Positions 26,339 to 35,355 of a stretch of 64,000 bases of DNA are shown piece by piece. Source of the stretch: an uncultured Lachnospiraceae bacterium (GTDB lineage: Bacteria; Bacillota; Clostridia; Lachnospirales; Lachnospiraceae); the NCBI GenBank assembly GCA_934292725.1, contig CAKQXY010000015.1, forward strand, positions 1-64,000, read 5' to 3'. The position numbers and the translations under genes are program-made. The notes beneath the pieces are model-generated. The model saw only the letters and a program-made list of their open reading frames with translations. It made no database searches and had not been told where the DNA came from. Each line of letters starts with the position of its first letter. Positions within the stretch are counted from its first letter, which is position 1.

Positions 26339-27379
26339 ATGCGTTTTTATTGTAGTGATGACACAGTTGATCTGGAACAGTACCCGTATCATGTGAGAGA
26401 TGTCCATATCAGCGACCCATTTATTCTGGCAGATCCCAAAAGCCGCTGCTACTACACTTATGTACAGTTTGCGGATACAGAACGTTTTCCAGATGTGGAA
26501 ACCGACAAAAAAAATGGTGTATTTTACGTGCTTGAAAGCAAGGATTTGATTCACTGGTCAAAGCCACAGATTTGTTTTCGTCAAAATAATTTCTGGGCAG
26601 ATAAGGATTATTGGGCACCAGAGGTTCATATCTGGAAAGGACGCTATTATCTGTTCAGCTCATTTCGTGCAGATGGACATTACCGCAAATGTCAGTGCTT
26701 AGTATCAGATTCACCAAAAGGACCATTTGAACCTATTCGTCAAGAAGCTGTTACACCAGATGGATGGCAGAGTCTTGATGGAACATTATACGTTGACCGA
26801 TCAGGCAAGCCATGGATGGTATTTTGTCATGAGTGGCTTCAGGTTGGTGATGGTCAAATTTGTGCCGTACCAATGTCTGATGATTTGGGAGAAGCAATTG
26901 GTGATCCTGTCATTTTATTTAGAGCATCTGATGGCAAATGGAATGCTAAAGGCGCAAAAGAAGGCGGCTATGTAACAGATGGACCATTTTTGCATCGCCT
27001 TCCTGGCGGAAAACTTATTATGCTTTGGTCCAGCTTTACAGAAAAGGGCGCATATGCTGTAGGCTACGCGACAAGCCGTTTTGGTGATATTATGGGGCCA
27101 TGGGATCAGGAATTAGAACCACTGTATGCACTTGATGGCGGTCATGCAATGCTGTTTTATACCTTTGGCGGTCAGCTAATGATGGCATGCCACTGCCCAA
27201 ATGATCACCCAAAGAAACGTATTCTTTTATTTGAAATGGAAGAAGATGAAAATGGACTTCATGTCGTAAATGAAGTTACAGGGAACTGGTTTCATGCAGC
27301 TGGAGGCCATGCCAAAGGCTGGGTTTATGAACAGCCATGTGTAGAGATCCCAAGCTTTGCAAAAGATCCAAGAGGATAA
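26339..27379 (+). CDS. GH43-like five-bladed propeller glycosidase
   Basis: 346 residues, cytoplasmic. The GH43 triad can be placed: base Asp26 in ISDPF, transition-state Asp147 in SLDGTLY and acid Glu165 in CHEW. YWAPEVH at about 91-97 is a further family signature. GH43 members release arabinose or xylose from oligosaccharides (some release galactose), and the exact subfamily is not clear. AAGGAGG precedes the ATG. It is the only plus-strand gene between 1 and 35 kb, has its own promoter and ends in a strong terminator. Confidence 0.85.
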   Translation: MRFYCSDDTVDLEQYPYHVRDVHISDPFILADPKSRCYYTYVQFADTERFPDVETDKKNGVFYVLESKDLIHWSKPQICFRQNNFWADKDYWAPEVHIWKGRYYLFSSFRADGHYRKCQCLVSDSPKGPFEPIRQEAVTPDGWQSLDGTLYVDRSGKPWMVFCHEWLQVGDGQICAVPMSDDLGEAIGDPVILFRASDGKWNAKGAKEGGYVTDGPFLHRLPGGKLIMLWSSFTEKGAYAVGYATSRFGDIMGPWDQELEPLYALDGGHAMLFYTFGGQLMMACHCPNDHPKKRILLFEMEEDENGLHVVNEVTGNWFHAAGGHAKGWVYEQPCVEIPSFAKDPRG

Positions 27380-27395
27380 AACTATACGTTATTAA

Positions 27396-27439
27396 AACAC
27401 CCGGAATATATTGCTGCTATACAATATATTCCGGGTGTT
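27396..27439. terminator. Bidirectional terminator between GH43 and GH38
   Basis: AACACCCGGAATATATTG and its reverse complement form a perfect 18-base stem (27396-27413, 27422-27439) with an eight-base loop, T-rich on both sides. It separates convergent genes. Confidence 0.85.
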
Positions 27440-27476
27440 TATTTAGGGGTATGTCTTTTTAACTTGCAAATAACAC

Positions 27477-30400
27477 TTATAAAATATAAGCATCTTCCTC
27501 AATCGACAGACGAATCGTTTGAATCTGAAATGCACCAAACTCAAGCTCTAACATGCCGTCTTTTATTGCTATCTCCTGCTCTTTATTTTCCAGCATATCA
27601 CAAAGCCAAGCCTTCTTTGCATCAACATTCAGCAAAATCTGTGCTTTTCCCGCTGCCTTTTTGGACTCATACAAACGAAGTATCAGATCACCGCTTCTGT
27701 CTAATGCCGGCTTTATTGTATCTAAGACAACTGTGCCGCTCTTTACAGAAGCCATGCTAAACGTCGGCACACATCCCGGCACCAGTCTTGGCTTTTCGTT
27801 TAACTCGTAACCCTGCTTTACTACATCACATCCGGCAAAATCACCTTCCCAAGCGGTAAACGCATATGTAAAGTGATGAACCTGATTATCTGCACGCATT
27901 TCTGGCGCTGCTGCTGCACGAAGAAGAGTTAGTTCTAATGCATTTTGATTCATGCTGATTCCATACTTGCAGTCATTTAATACGGCTGCACCGTGAGACG
28001 CATCGCACAGCGCACTGTATCTGTGATTGCATACCTCAAAACGATCTTTTTCGTATTCTCTTGAACGATGAGTTGGGCGCATTACATAGCCAAACTGCAT
28101 CTCATTGATTCCATTTTCTGCATAAACTGCGACTGGAAATGAAGTCTTTAGCAGGCGATGAAGTTCTTTCCAGTCAATTGTTGTATCAAATTCGAGACGT
28201 CTGCTGTCCTTTGCCAGACGAATATACTGTGTATATGAAGAATTTCCAATCTTTCCTGTAACTTTAATGACTGCCTCTATTCCATCTGACACAAGCTCGG
28301 TACACACATCAAATGCTCCTTCAAGCTCCTGCTCCCTATAATTTGAGTCAATATCCCATGCATCAAACATGCGTGGTACATCCTTATAAAAATGGAAACA
28401 ATTCAAAGCATCTGCTGCAAACTCACGTCCTGATTCCTTTAGGACAAAGCTCGTCACCTCACCTTTTTTATTTATCTTGACGCGTACCTGTGAATTTTCA
28501 AGCATAATGCCGTCCGTGATCTTTTCTGCTGACACAGCCTTTTGCTCCACATTTTTCTTCTTGTATGGAACAAGTGTAACAGCTCCGCACGGTGGGATTG
28601 TTACCCACGCCTTAACGCCAAACGGTGTTTTCTCAACAAAAACTTCCTCTCCTTCAAATGTTTTTGCACCGTCTGCAAATGCTTCTGGAAGCTCTACCAC
28701 TGTCTTTCTCTCAAAACCAAATGAATTAAAGATCGTCACATCATTTTCATTTTCTTTTGTTACAAGCTGACTCATATATATATCTGCCTGTTTATTTGCT
28801 GTCTCAATTACACCTCCAACAGCTTTCCTTGCTTCCTCATAAACTCTTCCCATCGAGGATCCTGGAAGAATATCGTGAAACTGATTTAACAATAATTCCT
28901 TCCAGAGAGCATCGGCCTTCTCACTGTCATATACCTTTCCCTTACAAAGACCAAACGCTCCCCACATCTCCATCTCGCGAAGTGCAAACTCGGCACGTCT
29001 ATTATTTTGCTTTACTTTTGCCTGAGAGGTGTAGGTTCCTCTGTGTGCATTAAAATACAGCTCACCTACATAAGTATTGACTGGTCCGCCCGCTTCGTCC
29101 ATTTTTTTGAAAAAGCTCTTCGGATCAGACAGCTCAACTCTCGGTGCACCCTCAAGATTTTGTTCTCTTTTTGCATACTCAATATCGTCTCTTGTTGGAC
29201 CACCGCCGCCATCACCATAACCAAACGGCAGCAAAAAGGCATCCAGATCCTGAAGCTGACTTCTGTTTTTCCACACTTCGTCAAGCTGCTTAGGATTAGT
29301 CTTATAAGTATAGCTTGTCGGAAGAAATGACACAATCCGGCTTCCGTCTATGCCTTCCCAGTTAAAATAATGATATGGGAACTGCTCACCCTCGTTATAT
29401 GACCAAAAGATCTTCTGTGTTACCAGATAGTTGACCTTGCATCCCTTTAAAATCTGTGGCAAAGCCCCTGTGTAGCCAAACGTATCTGGAAGCCACAGCA
29501 CTTCACTGTCTACATCAAATACGTCCTTATAATACTGCTTTCCATACAGCAGCTGGCGAATCAATGCCTCACCACTTGCCATATTTGTGTCAGGTTCCAC
29601 CCACATAGCACCCTCTGCAATCCACTGTCCTTTTTTGACAGCCGCCTTGATTCGCTCAAAAAGCTCCGGATACAGTTTGCGGCACATCTCATACTCGGCT
29701 GGCTGGCTCTGAATAAATTTATATTCTGGATATTCCTCAATTAGACGAAGCTGTGCTGCAAACGTACGCGCAGTTTTACGACCTGTTTCCGCAATCGGCC
29801 AAAGCCAAGCCAGATCCAAATGAGCATTTCCCACTGCATAAAAGACTGGCATTGTCGAACCATTCTCGGCCTCTAGCACTGGCTTTAACGCTTCACGCGC
29901 TTTTTTATAGGACTCAATTCTGGCATCCCGTTCCTGCTCAAAATCAACAATCAATGTAAACTGTTCCAATGCCTTTGCTATTTTTGCCGCTCTAAGGCTT
30001 GTCTTGTCAAGCACTTCAAGTAAACGTCCAAGTGTATCTACATCCATAAAAAGTTGGTAAGCATCTTCATTCCAAATTCCGTAAGTGCAGCGTCCTAATG
30101 TACGTCTCTTTCCCTCTTCTAATGGGTCTGTATAGGAGCCCGGAAGCACTGGACCTGTCGCACATCCTCCTGTCGGTGCCTCTGGATAATAATGACCAGC
30201 ATAGACCTCCATCATTATATCAAACTGCTCGTCTCCCTTTGCACAGCGACTTAACACATTGTCTACAATATAATGATGCGGCTCATTAACCCAAGACGCA
30301 CGGTATGTACCAAAAGCCTTATCATTTACAAACAGTGTTGCCTCACCATCTGGTTTCAAATTCATCACAATACGTTTGCCATTAGCTTCCTCACTTAGCT

Positions 30401-30623
30401 GAATGTGTCCTTTCATCCAACAATATTCATATGTATTTCCCCAAGTAAAACCTGGCTTTACCGAAACAAACAGCTCTCTTTTTGCCTCACCAAGTGAGAG
30501 CTGTTCATTTGTGCGAAATGCCTCCCATTGAATCTCACCAAGCGGCTGATAAAAATCATCTTTGAGTGTGCGCACCCAATGACCGATGCGGTCTCTCCAT
30601 TCGGATTTCATCAATTTATTCAT
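27477..30623 (-). CDS. GH38 alpha-mannosidase
   Basis: 1048 residues, no signal peptide. The zinc-binding HLD (His268, Asp270) in NAHLDLAWLWP and the nucleophile Asp380 in LWLPDTFGY are typical of the cytoplasmic class II alpha-mannosidases. An N-terminal accessory domain (1-255), catalytic domain, helical bundle and C-terminal beta sandwiches fill the rest. It removes alpha-mannose from imported glycans, for example fragments of N-glycans or yeast mannan. It follows the GH-A clan gene by 59 bases in the same direction, so the two probably act on one substrate. Confidence 0.92.
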   Translation of the reverse strand: MNKLMKSEWRDRIGHWVRTLKDDFYQPLGEIQWEAFRTNEQLSLGEAKRELFVSVKPGFTWGNTYEYCWMKGHIQLSEEANGKRIVMNLKPDGEATLFVNDKAFGTYRASWVNEPHHYIVDNVLSRCAKGDEQFDIMMEVYAGHYYPEAPTGGCATGPVLPGSYTDPLEEGKRRTLGRCTYGIWNEDAYQLFMDVDTLGRLLEVLDKTSLRAAKIAKALEQFTLIVDFEQERDARIESYKKAREALKPVLEAENGSTMPVFYAVGNAHLDLAWLWPIAETGRKTARTFAAQLRLIEEYPEYKFIQSQPAEYEMCRKLYPELFERIKAAVKKGQWIAEGAMWVEPDTNMASGEALIRQLLYGKQYYKDVFDVDSEVLWLPDTFGYTGALPQILKGCKVNYLVTQKIFWSYNEGEQFPYHYFNWEGIDGSRIVSFLPTSYTYKTNPKQLDEVWKNRSQLQDLDAFLLPFGYGDGGGGPTRDDIEYAKREQNLEGAPRVELSDPKSFFKKMDEAGGPVNTYVGELYFNAHRGTYTSQAKVKQNNRRAEFALREMEMWGAFGLCKGKVYDSEKADALWKELLLNQFHDILPGSSMGRVYEEARKAVGGVIETANKQADIYMSQLVTKENENDVTIFNSFGFERKTVVELPEAFADGAKTFEGEEVFVEKTPFGVKAWVTIPPCGAVTLVPYKKKNVEQKAVSAEKITDGIMLENSQVRVKINKKGEVTSFVLKESGREFAADALNCFHFYKDVPRMFDAWDIDSNYREQELEGAFDVCTELVSDGIEAVIKVTGKIGNSSYTQYIRLAKDSRRLEFDTTIDWKELHRLLKTSFPVAVYAENGINEMQFGYVMRPTHRSREYEKDRFEVCNHRYSALCDASHGAAVLNDCKYGISMNQNALELTLLRAAAAPEMRADNQVHHFTYAFTAWEGDFAGCDVVKQGYELNEKPRLVPGCVPTFSMASVKSGTVVLDTIKPALDRSGDLILRLYESKKAAGKAQILLNVDAKKAWLCDMLENKEQEIAIKDGMLELEFGAFQIQTIRLSIEEDAYIL

Positions 30624-30682
30624 AATACTATTTCCTTTCCATATATGCCTATCAAAAATTTAATAAAAAAACAATCGCAAAT

Positions 30683-32683
30683 TTAATACGCAATCATCGG
30701 AATACTTTCTGCCTTTTCATCTGTAGGCACCTTTGTGCCATCCGCGATCTCATACATAACTTCGCTGCACTGCTTTACATAAGATGCCATATCCTGATAT
30801 GGACGTGAGCAAATGTCAAACAAACCAATGTTATAATTTTCTCCATCAAAACGACCAAGAACAAACTGATCATAGCACTGGAAATAATGGCAGCCAACAC
30901 CATTTGGATGAGCTGCTACACGCTCACAATAATAGCTGTAAGCTTTTCCTCGATCCTTTTGTGTCAGTACACCCTCAAGTCCTGTTGCTGATAAGCCTGT
31001 ATCTAGTGCTCCAAAATGAAATTCACCAATCATAACAGGCAGATCTACACCAAGCTCTACAACATGAGATATTGCTTCTGTTGGATCGACTGCATAACAA
31101 TTAATGGAAAATACATCAAAATTCTCCCATCCAGTTGCAAGATCTGGATCGGAAATCCATGCCCATCTCATACCAAGAATCATATGATTTGGATCAACTT
31201 CTCGACATGCTTTTGACGGAATCTCAACATAAGCGCAAAGCATCTCTTTTGAGAATGTTTTCTGATCTTCTTTTGCAGCCTCAGATTTAGCTGATGCATC
31301 ACGAATCGGCTGATACAGATCATCAAAGTCAGTAAACTTCGTGTTCCATGCTGTGTTTAATGCCTCCACAGTCTGATATTTTTCCTTTAAGGCTTCAATC
31401 AGCTTTTCCTTACATACAGTGCGCTCTGGATTATATAGTACCTCGTCTGCCAGCACCAGATTATCTACAAATGCCCAGCTTGGCTCGTTTCTAAGGAAAT
31501 AGCCGATCATCATCGGATCGTCCTTCCTTGCTGCGAGTGCCTTTGCATTATTTTTCGCGTTTTCTTTATACTCATCACTTAGTACATCTGGAAAATCACG
31601 AAAAATTTTCTTTTTTGTCTCCGGAAATTCTGGAAGTGAAGTTACATACGGTATCGGTGTGTTTTCAAAAAGACGCTGATCACTCCAGTTTCCAAGCGTA
31701 TTCATGCCCATCTGCATCAGCTGTCCTGCCATCATCTTCTTCCAGATCTGATACCAGTCTTCACCAAACACACGATACAAATTGGCACCTGCATATGAGA
31801 ACATCTTCGCATTTCTTTTTCTATCCTTAAATACACGGTCTGGTGAAAACATTTCTGCATATGCCGGTTCTTTCTCATCTGGCAGCCAGTCAAGCCATTT
31901 TTCAATTCCATCAACACGACAGTCCACTGGCACATTCACGCAGTCTGGTCCTGCACTGAAAAACGCATAACCGTCCGGATCTGCAAGCCACCACTTGCCA
32001 TCTGCCTTATACTTTGTAAAGAATCCCGTTCCCTCAGCCAGCTTTTTATTTTTCCAGCCGCCCCATTTTGACCAATTTTCAAATGGATAGCCCTGTTCGC
32101 CGTCCTTGACTTGTTTTTCCAGAATACCCTTTAATTCTTCAATATCCTTTGTCTTGCCTGACCATTCCTTTCGCTTATTCTGTCCAAGACTATCGACAAG
32201 CTTAACATCCGAAAGCTCAACATCTTCCGGGTATGTATCCGTTAATGCCATGTTGCTGATACGCACGGTAATATCATGAAATACTGGAATAGTCTTCATC
32301 TCAATACGTGTAATTTCTTCTGGCACAATTCGTCCGCCATGGCAGACAATCTTTAGCTCACCCGGAAGTGCCTCTGGAAACAGCACACCTGCTTTAAACC
32401 ACTCCTTATCCAAACAAATCTGTGTTGTAATCTGCGGCAGAATGCCAAAACGAATCGTCATCGTTGGCTCATCATCCTTACCATACACATACACATTAAA
32501 AGCATCACAATGTTCCTCAAGTGTCTCAATCTGAAACATAAAGTAACGCTCATTTTTCATTACATCCCATGGCAGCACAATACCCGCTCCATCCTTTGAC
32601 AGTTTCAATAAAGCACTGTCTTTCTCCTGCTTTAAAAGGGATGCCCCACTTGTTAACATCTTCACGTCAAATGGAATCTTCAT
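30683..32683 (-). CDS. Clan GH-A glycoside hydrolase, beta-agarase (GH50)-like
   Basis: 666 residues, no signal peptide. An N-terminal beta domain (about 1-165) precedes a (beta/alpha)8 barrel starting with KWWLADPDGYAFFSAG. The likely acid/base is Glu400 in FLRNEPSW and the likely nucleophile Glu554 in MIGEFHFG, a spacing and pattern shared with GH50 agarases and GH42 galactosidases. A cytoplasmic gut version paired with GH38 is unlikely to be an agarase in the strict sense; a beta-linked galactose or mannose disaccharide is an alternative. First gene of a two-gene operon with GH38. Confidence 0.72.
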   Translation of the reverse strand: MKIPFDVKMLTSGASLLKQEKDSALLKLSKDGAGIVLPWDVMKNERYFMFQIETLEEHCDAFNVYVYGKDDEPTMTIRFGILPQITTQICLDKEWFKAGVLFPEALPGELKIVCHGGRIVPEEITRIEMKTIPVFHDITVRISNMALTDTYPEDVELSDVKLVDSLGQNKRKEWSGKTKDIEELKGILEKQVKDGEQGYPFENWSKWGGWKNKKLAEGTGFFTKYKADGKWWLADPDGYAFFSAGPDCVNVPVDCRVDGIEKWLDWLPDEKEPAYAEMFSPDRVFKDRKRNAKMFSYAGANLYRVFGEDWYQIWKKMMAGQLMQMGMNTLGNWSDQRLFENTPIPYVTSLPEFPETKKKIFRDFPDVLSDEYKENAKNNAKALAARKDDPMMIGYFLRNEPSWAFVDNLVLADEVLYNPERTVCKEKLIEALKEKYQTVEALNTAWNTKFTDFDDLYQPIRDASAKSEAAKEDQKTFSKEMLCAYVEIPSKACREVDPNHMILGMRWAWISDPDLATGWENFDVFSINCYAVDPTEAISHVVELGVDLPVMIGEFHFGALDTGLSATGLEGVLTQKDRGKAYSYYCERVAAHPNGVGCHYFQCYDQFVLGRFDGENYNIGLFDICSRPYQDMASYVKQCSEVMYEIADGTKVPTDEKAESIPMIAY

Positions 32684-32772
32684 CGCTTTTTCTCTCCTTT
32701 TTATCTCGTCAAATTTTTTCTCGCACCAGATTCATTCTCAATGTTACAAGGTTCACTTTACGCTTTTTGACA

Positions 32773-32800
32773 AAAAAAGGCAAGGCTTTTTCGCCTTGCC
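32773..32800 (-). terminator. Terminator of the redox operon
   Basis: GGCAAGGC (32779-32786) and GCCTTGCC (32793-32800) with a six-base loop; seven T follow on the minus strand. It lies after repeat copy B. Confidence 0.8.
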
Positions 32801-32823
32801 AGATGTAAAGTTATTCTAATTTA

Positions 32824-32901
32824 TTACAGTTCACGGTTATATATTACGAAAGCCATTCACCTTCGGGCTTTGCTGCAATATTGGCTTATCCGTGAACTTT
32901 A
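32824..32901. repeat. Inverted-repeat element (copy B)
   Basis: TTACAGTTCACGG (32824-32836) and CCGTGAACTTTA (32890-32901) are inverted ends 53 bases apart. The interior shares GCAAAGCCCGAAGGTGAATGG (in reverse orientation) with copy E, one of the longest identities in the family. Its right end overlaps the last codons and stop of the 4Fe-4S protein gene. Confidence 0.65.
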
Positions 32902-33788
32902 GTACTATTTTTATCCTTAATTACGCCACAACTAATGGCTCCTGTTGGACAAGCCTGCTTACAGCGTCCGCAGCGGATGCACTCTAGGCTGTTTGCGTTT
33001 ACAACTGGATCTACCTGCATACGACAAACCTTTGCGCATTTTCCACAGCCGACACATTTCTCTTTGCTGACATGATATTTGAAAAATGATACTTTGTTGA
33101 AAACGGAATAAAATGCTCCAAGCGGACAAATATATTTGCAGAATGGTCTGTAAATTATAATTGAGAGAATGATTGTTACAACCAAAATCGCATTCTTCCA
33201 AATATACAGAGCGCCAAGTGCACTGCGCATTGATTTATTTAACAGCGCAAGTGGTATACCGCCTTCTAGCGTTCCTGCCGGGCAGATGAGCTTGCAAAAA
33301 TATGGTGAGCCCTGTCCCATAATGTCCACCAAAAACATAGGAAGCAAGATAACAAACACAGCAAATATTACATATTTCAGCTTGCGAAGCAGCTTATCTC
33401 CCTTAAATGTACGAATTTTTTTCGGAAATGGAATTTTATTTAGCAGATCCTGTATCAGTCCAAATGGACATAAAAAGCCACAGATCAGTCTTCCAAAAAT
33501 GGCTCCAATAAAAATCAAAAAGCCAACAACATAATAAGCCATCTTAAAATTCCAGCTGCCCACAACAGCCTGCAAAGAACCTATTGGACAGGCTCCGACG
33601 GCTCCTGGACAGGAATAACAGTTAAGTCCAGGTACGCAGACATTTTTTAATTTTCCCGTGTAAATTTTTCCTGTTACAAAGCCTGATACATGGCTGTTTG
33701 TCAAAAATGCCCACACTGCCTGAATGCCATGGCGCTTTGCATCACTTACTTTATTTATTTTTTTCTTACTTGTTTTTTCCTGAGCCAT
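32886..33788 (-). CDS. NapH-like membrane 4Fe-4S electron-transfer protein
   Basis: 300 residues with about five membrane helices. Cysteine-rich loops of the Fer4_5 kind are seen (CYSCPGAVGACP, CGFLCPFG, CKLICPAG, CKYICPLG), then two classic ferredoxin clusters near the C terminus (CVGCGKCAKVC and CIRCGRCKQAC). Such proteins pass electrons across the membrane. It is four bases from the CXXC peptide gene and part of a three-gene operon with the secreted thioredoxin-like protein, so it may feed reducing power from the cytoplasm to that protein. The last residues (KVHG) are encoded by a repeat element. Confidence 0.88.
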   Translation of the reverse strand: MAQEKTSKKKINKVSDAKRHGIQAVWAFLTNSHVSGFVTGKIYTGKLKNVCVPGLNCYSCPGAVGACPIGSLQAVVGSWNFKMAYYVVGFLIFIGAIFGRLICGFLCPFGLIQDLLNKIPFPKKIRTFKGDKLLRKLKYVIFAVFVILLPMFLVDIMGQGSPYFCKLICPAGTLEGGIPLALLNKSMRSALGALYIWKNAILVVTIILSIIIYRPFCKYICPLGAFYSVFNKVSFFKYHVSKEKCVGCGKCAKVCRMQVDPVVNANSLECIRCGRCKQACPTGAISCGVIKDKNSTKVHG

Positions 33789-33792
33789 TTTC

Positions 33793-33975
33793 TTATCCTA
33801 TTCCTATACACTCCATACAAATATTAATCGCTTTAGTAAATACAACTGCCATCTCACCGCGATAAATACCAAACGCCATCATCAACAGTCCGACCACTGC
33901 CAGACAAAGTCCTGTCCATTTGGAGTCCAGGGCTGCACTCGCCCTAGACACCATTTTATTTTGCATTATTTTCAT
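33793..33975 (-). CDS. CD1871A-family small CXXC membrane protein
   Basis: 60 residues: one membrane helix (about 20-40) and a C-terminal CMEC motif at the membrane face. It matches the family of tiny CXXC proteins found between a thioredoxin-like gene and an NapH-like gene in Clostridia. The proposed role is to relay thiol electrons between the two. It is separated from both neighbours by only a few bases. Confidence 0.8.
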   Translation of the reverse strand: MKIMQNKMVSRASAALDSKWTGLCLAVVGLLMMAFGIYRGEMAVVFTKAINICMECIGIG

Positions 33976-33976
33976 A

Positions 33977-35200
33977 TCAATTATTTTCCTTGACTGCGCT
34001 TAACTCTTTTTCCACAATTTCCTTCCACTCTTCAAGTGTATGGCTTCCAGAATATGTTTCGCCTACAATGTTTCCATTTTTATCTACAAAGAAGGTTTCC
34101 GGGAATGCAGAGATACCCTGAAGACGTCCATTCATCATATTCTCGTCCGGAATCAGGAATGGATAGGTAGCCTTTGTCTTTTCCTGAAGAAGCTCTGCCT
34201 TTTTGATGGCCTGCTCGTCCTTATTGCCTTCGCTGTCTGTTGTATCTAATACAACACCTGTTACACCAACGCCCTGATCCTTAAGCTCCTGATACAGCTT
34301 CTCAAGCTCTGGAATCTCATTAACACATGGAGAGCACCATGTTGTAAATACATTTACAAGTGTAAGATCATACTCACTAAACATATCCTCAGTATAAGTT
34401 TTCTTATCAATACCTGTCATCTCAAACTTTCCAACATTATCGCCATCCTGCTGAACCATATCTACCGGCTGATCGAATGCGGACATCTGCTGAAATTCTG
34501 CCATGTCGGTCAGCTCTGTCTTTGTCTTTTCTAATTCCTTTTTCAGCTTCTTATCTGCATCCTTGCTAATGCTTAAATAGTACTCATATTTTCCATCGCT
34601 GCTCTCGCCAAGCTTTGTGTGCTCTGTGCAGCCAGTCAACTCATCTAACTGATCTGTCACATCTGTGCTGTACACACCAAGTGTTCCAATCTTTCCAAGA
34701 CTCTTTACCCAGTCCTCATAGCCAGTTCCCATTTTCTCAATGACAGCATCACGCTGCTCTTCTGTCATTGTATACCAGCTAAAGAATGCATAAGAAATTG
34801 CATCGCCTGCCTCATTCCAGTTCTCATCTGTCAGCATTGCAACCTTTTTGTCTTCCATCTGCTTTAACAGTTTATCTGTTAATGTAAAATTCAGACCCAT
34901 AAATGGAAACTCATAAGAATCCTGAACCTTCCATGAAATCTCAGATGGTGTAAATGTTCCAGAAATCATGTCGGAGGAAACTGCCTCACCTGCCGGAACT
35001 GCCTCGCCTGCTGGAACTGCCTCGCCTGCCGGAACTGCCTCGCCTGCCGGAACTGCTTCTCCAGTCGTTGTCTCATTGCTGCTGTCATTCTTTGCTGCAA
35101 ATACAGGTGCTGCGAATGCCCCCAATGATGATACTCCAATCACACCTGCTGCCAAATATGCCTTTACTAATACTCCAATATGTAATCTATTTCTTCTCAT
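33977..35200 (-). CDS. Secreted thioredoxin-like (TlpA/ResA) protein with GEAVPA repeats
   Basis: 407 residues. The signal peptide ends in an AFAAPVFAA stretch. A tandem GEAVPA repeat (about residues 47-74) acts as a flexible linker to an unrecognised middle domain (80-250). The last 145 residues are a TlpA/ResA-type thioredoxin fold with the redox pair Cys289 and Cys292 in TTWCSPC and a cis-Pro region near SAFPETF. No lipobox is seen. It probably reduces or oxidises exported protein thiols and is the first gene of the redox operon. An extended -10 lies 40 bases upstream. Confidence 0.85.
   Translation of the reverse strand: MRRNRLHIGVLVKAYLAAGVIGVSSLGAFAAPVFAAKNDSSNETTTGEAVPAGEAVPAGEAVPAGEAVPAGEAVSSDMISGTFTPSEISWKVQDSYEFPFMGLNFTLTDKLLKQMEDKKVAMLTDENWNEAGDAISYAFFSWYTMTEEQRDAVIEKMGTGYEDWVKSLGKIGTLGVYSTDVTDQLDELTGCTEHTKLGESSDGKYEYYLSISKDADKKLKKELEKTKTELTDMAEFQQMSAFDQPVDMVQQDGDNVGKFEMTGIDKKTYTEDMFSEYDLTLVNVFTTWCSPCVNEIPELEKLYQELKDQGVGVTGVVLDTTDSEGNKDEQAIKKAELLQEKTKATYPFLIPDENMMNGRLQGISAFPETFFVDKNGNIVGETYSGSHTLEEWKEIVEKELSAVKENN
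34978..35062. repeat. Tandem 18-bp coding repeat
   Basis: Four and a half near-identical 18-base units encode (GEAVPA)n within the thioredoxin-like protein. Length variation through slippage is likely; it would keep the frame because the unit is a multiple of three. Confidence 0.8.
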
Positions 35201-35239
35201 TTCTTATGATCCTTCCTTTCTTTGTTTTGATCTGAGGCG

Positions 35240-35245
35240 ATTATA
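35240..35245 (-). promoter_or_regulatory. Extended -10 promoter of the redox operon
   Basis: On the minus strand TGTTATAAT, a perfect -10 with the TGn extension, about 40 bases before the ATG of the thioredoxin-like gene. No good -35. Confidence 0.55.
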
Positions 35246-35309
35246 ACACATGACGTATAAAATCAGTGTTAAGAAATTTTATTTTTTAACAACTATTTTA
35301 TTCTTCGTA

Positions 35310-35318
35310 TGATATACT
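35310..35318 (+). promoter_or_regulatory. Extended -10 promoter of the two-component system
   Basis: TGATATACT: a -10 TATACT with TGn extension, 38 bases before the response regulator ATG, divergent from the redox promoter. Shared control of both operons is possible. Confidence 0.5.
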
Positions 35319-35355
35319 TTTAAAAAATAACTATTATTGAAAGGGGAATAAAGAT

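Noticed and set aside
34978..35062. Tandem repeat considered as a CRISPR-like array
   Set aside because: Units are adjacent without spacers and encode GEAVPA in frame with the protein.
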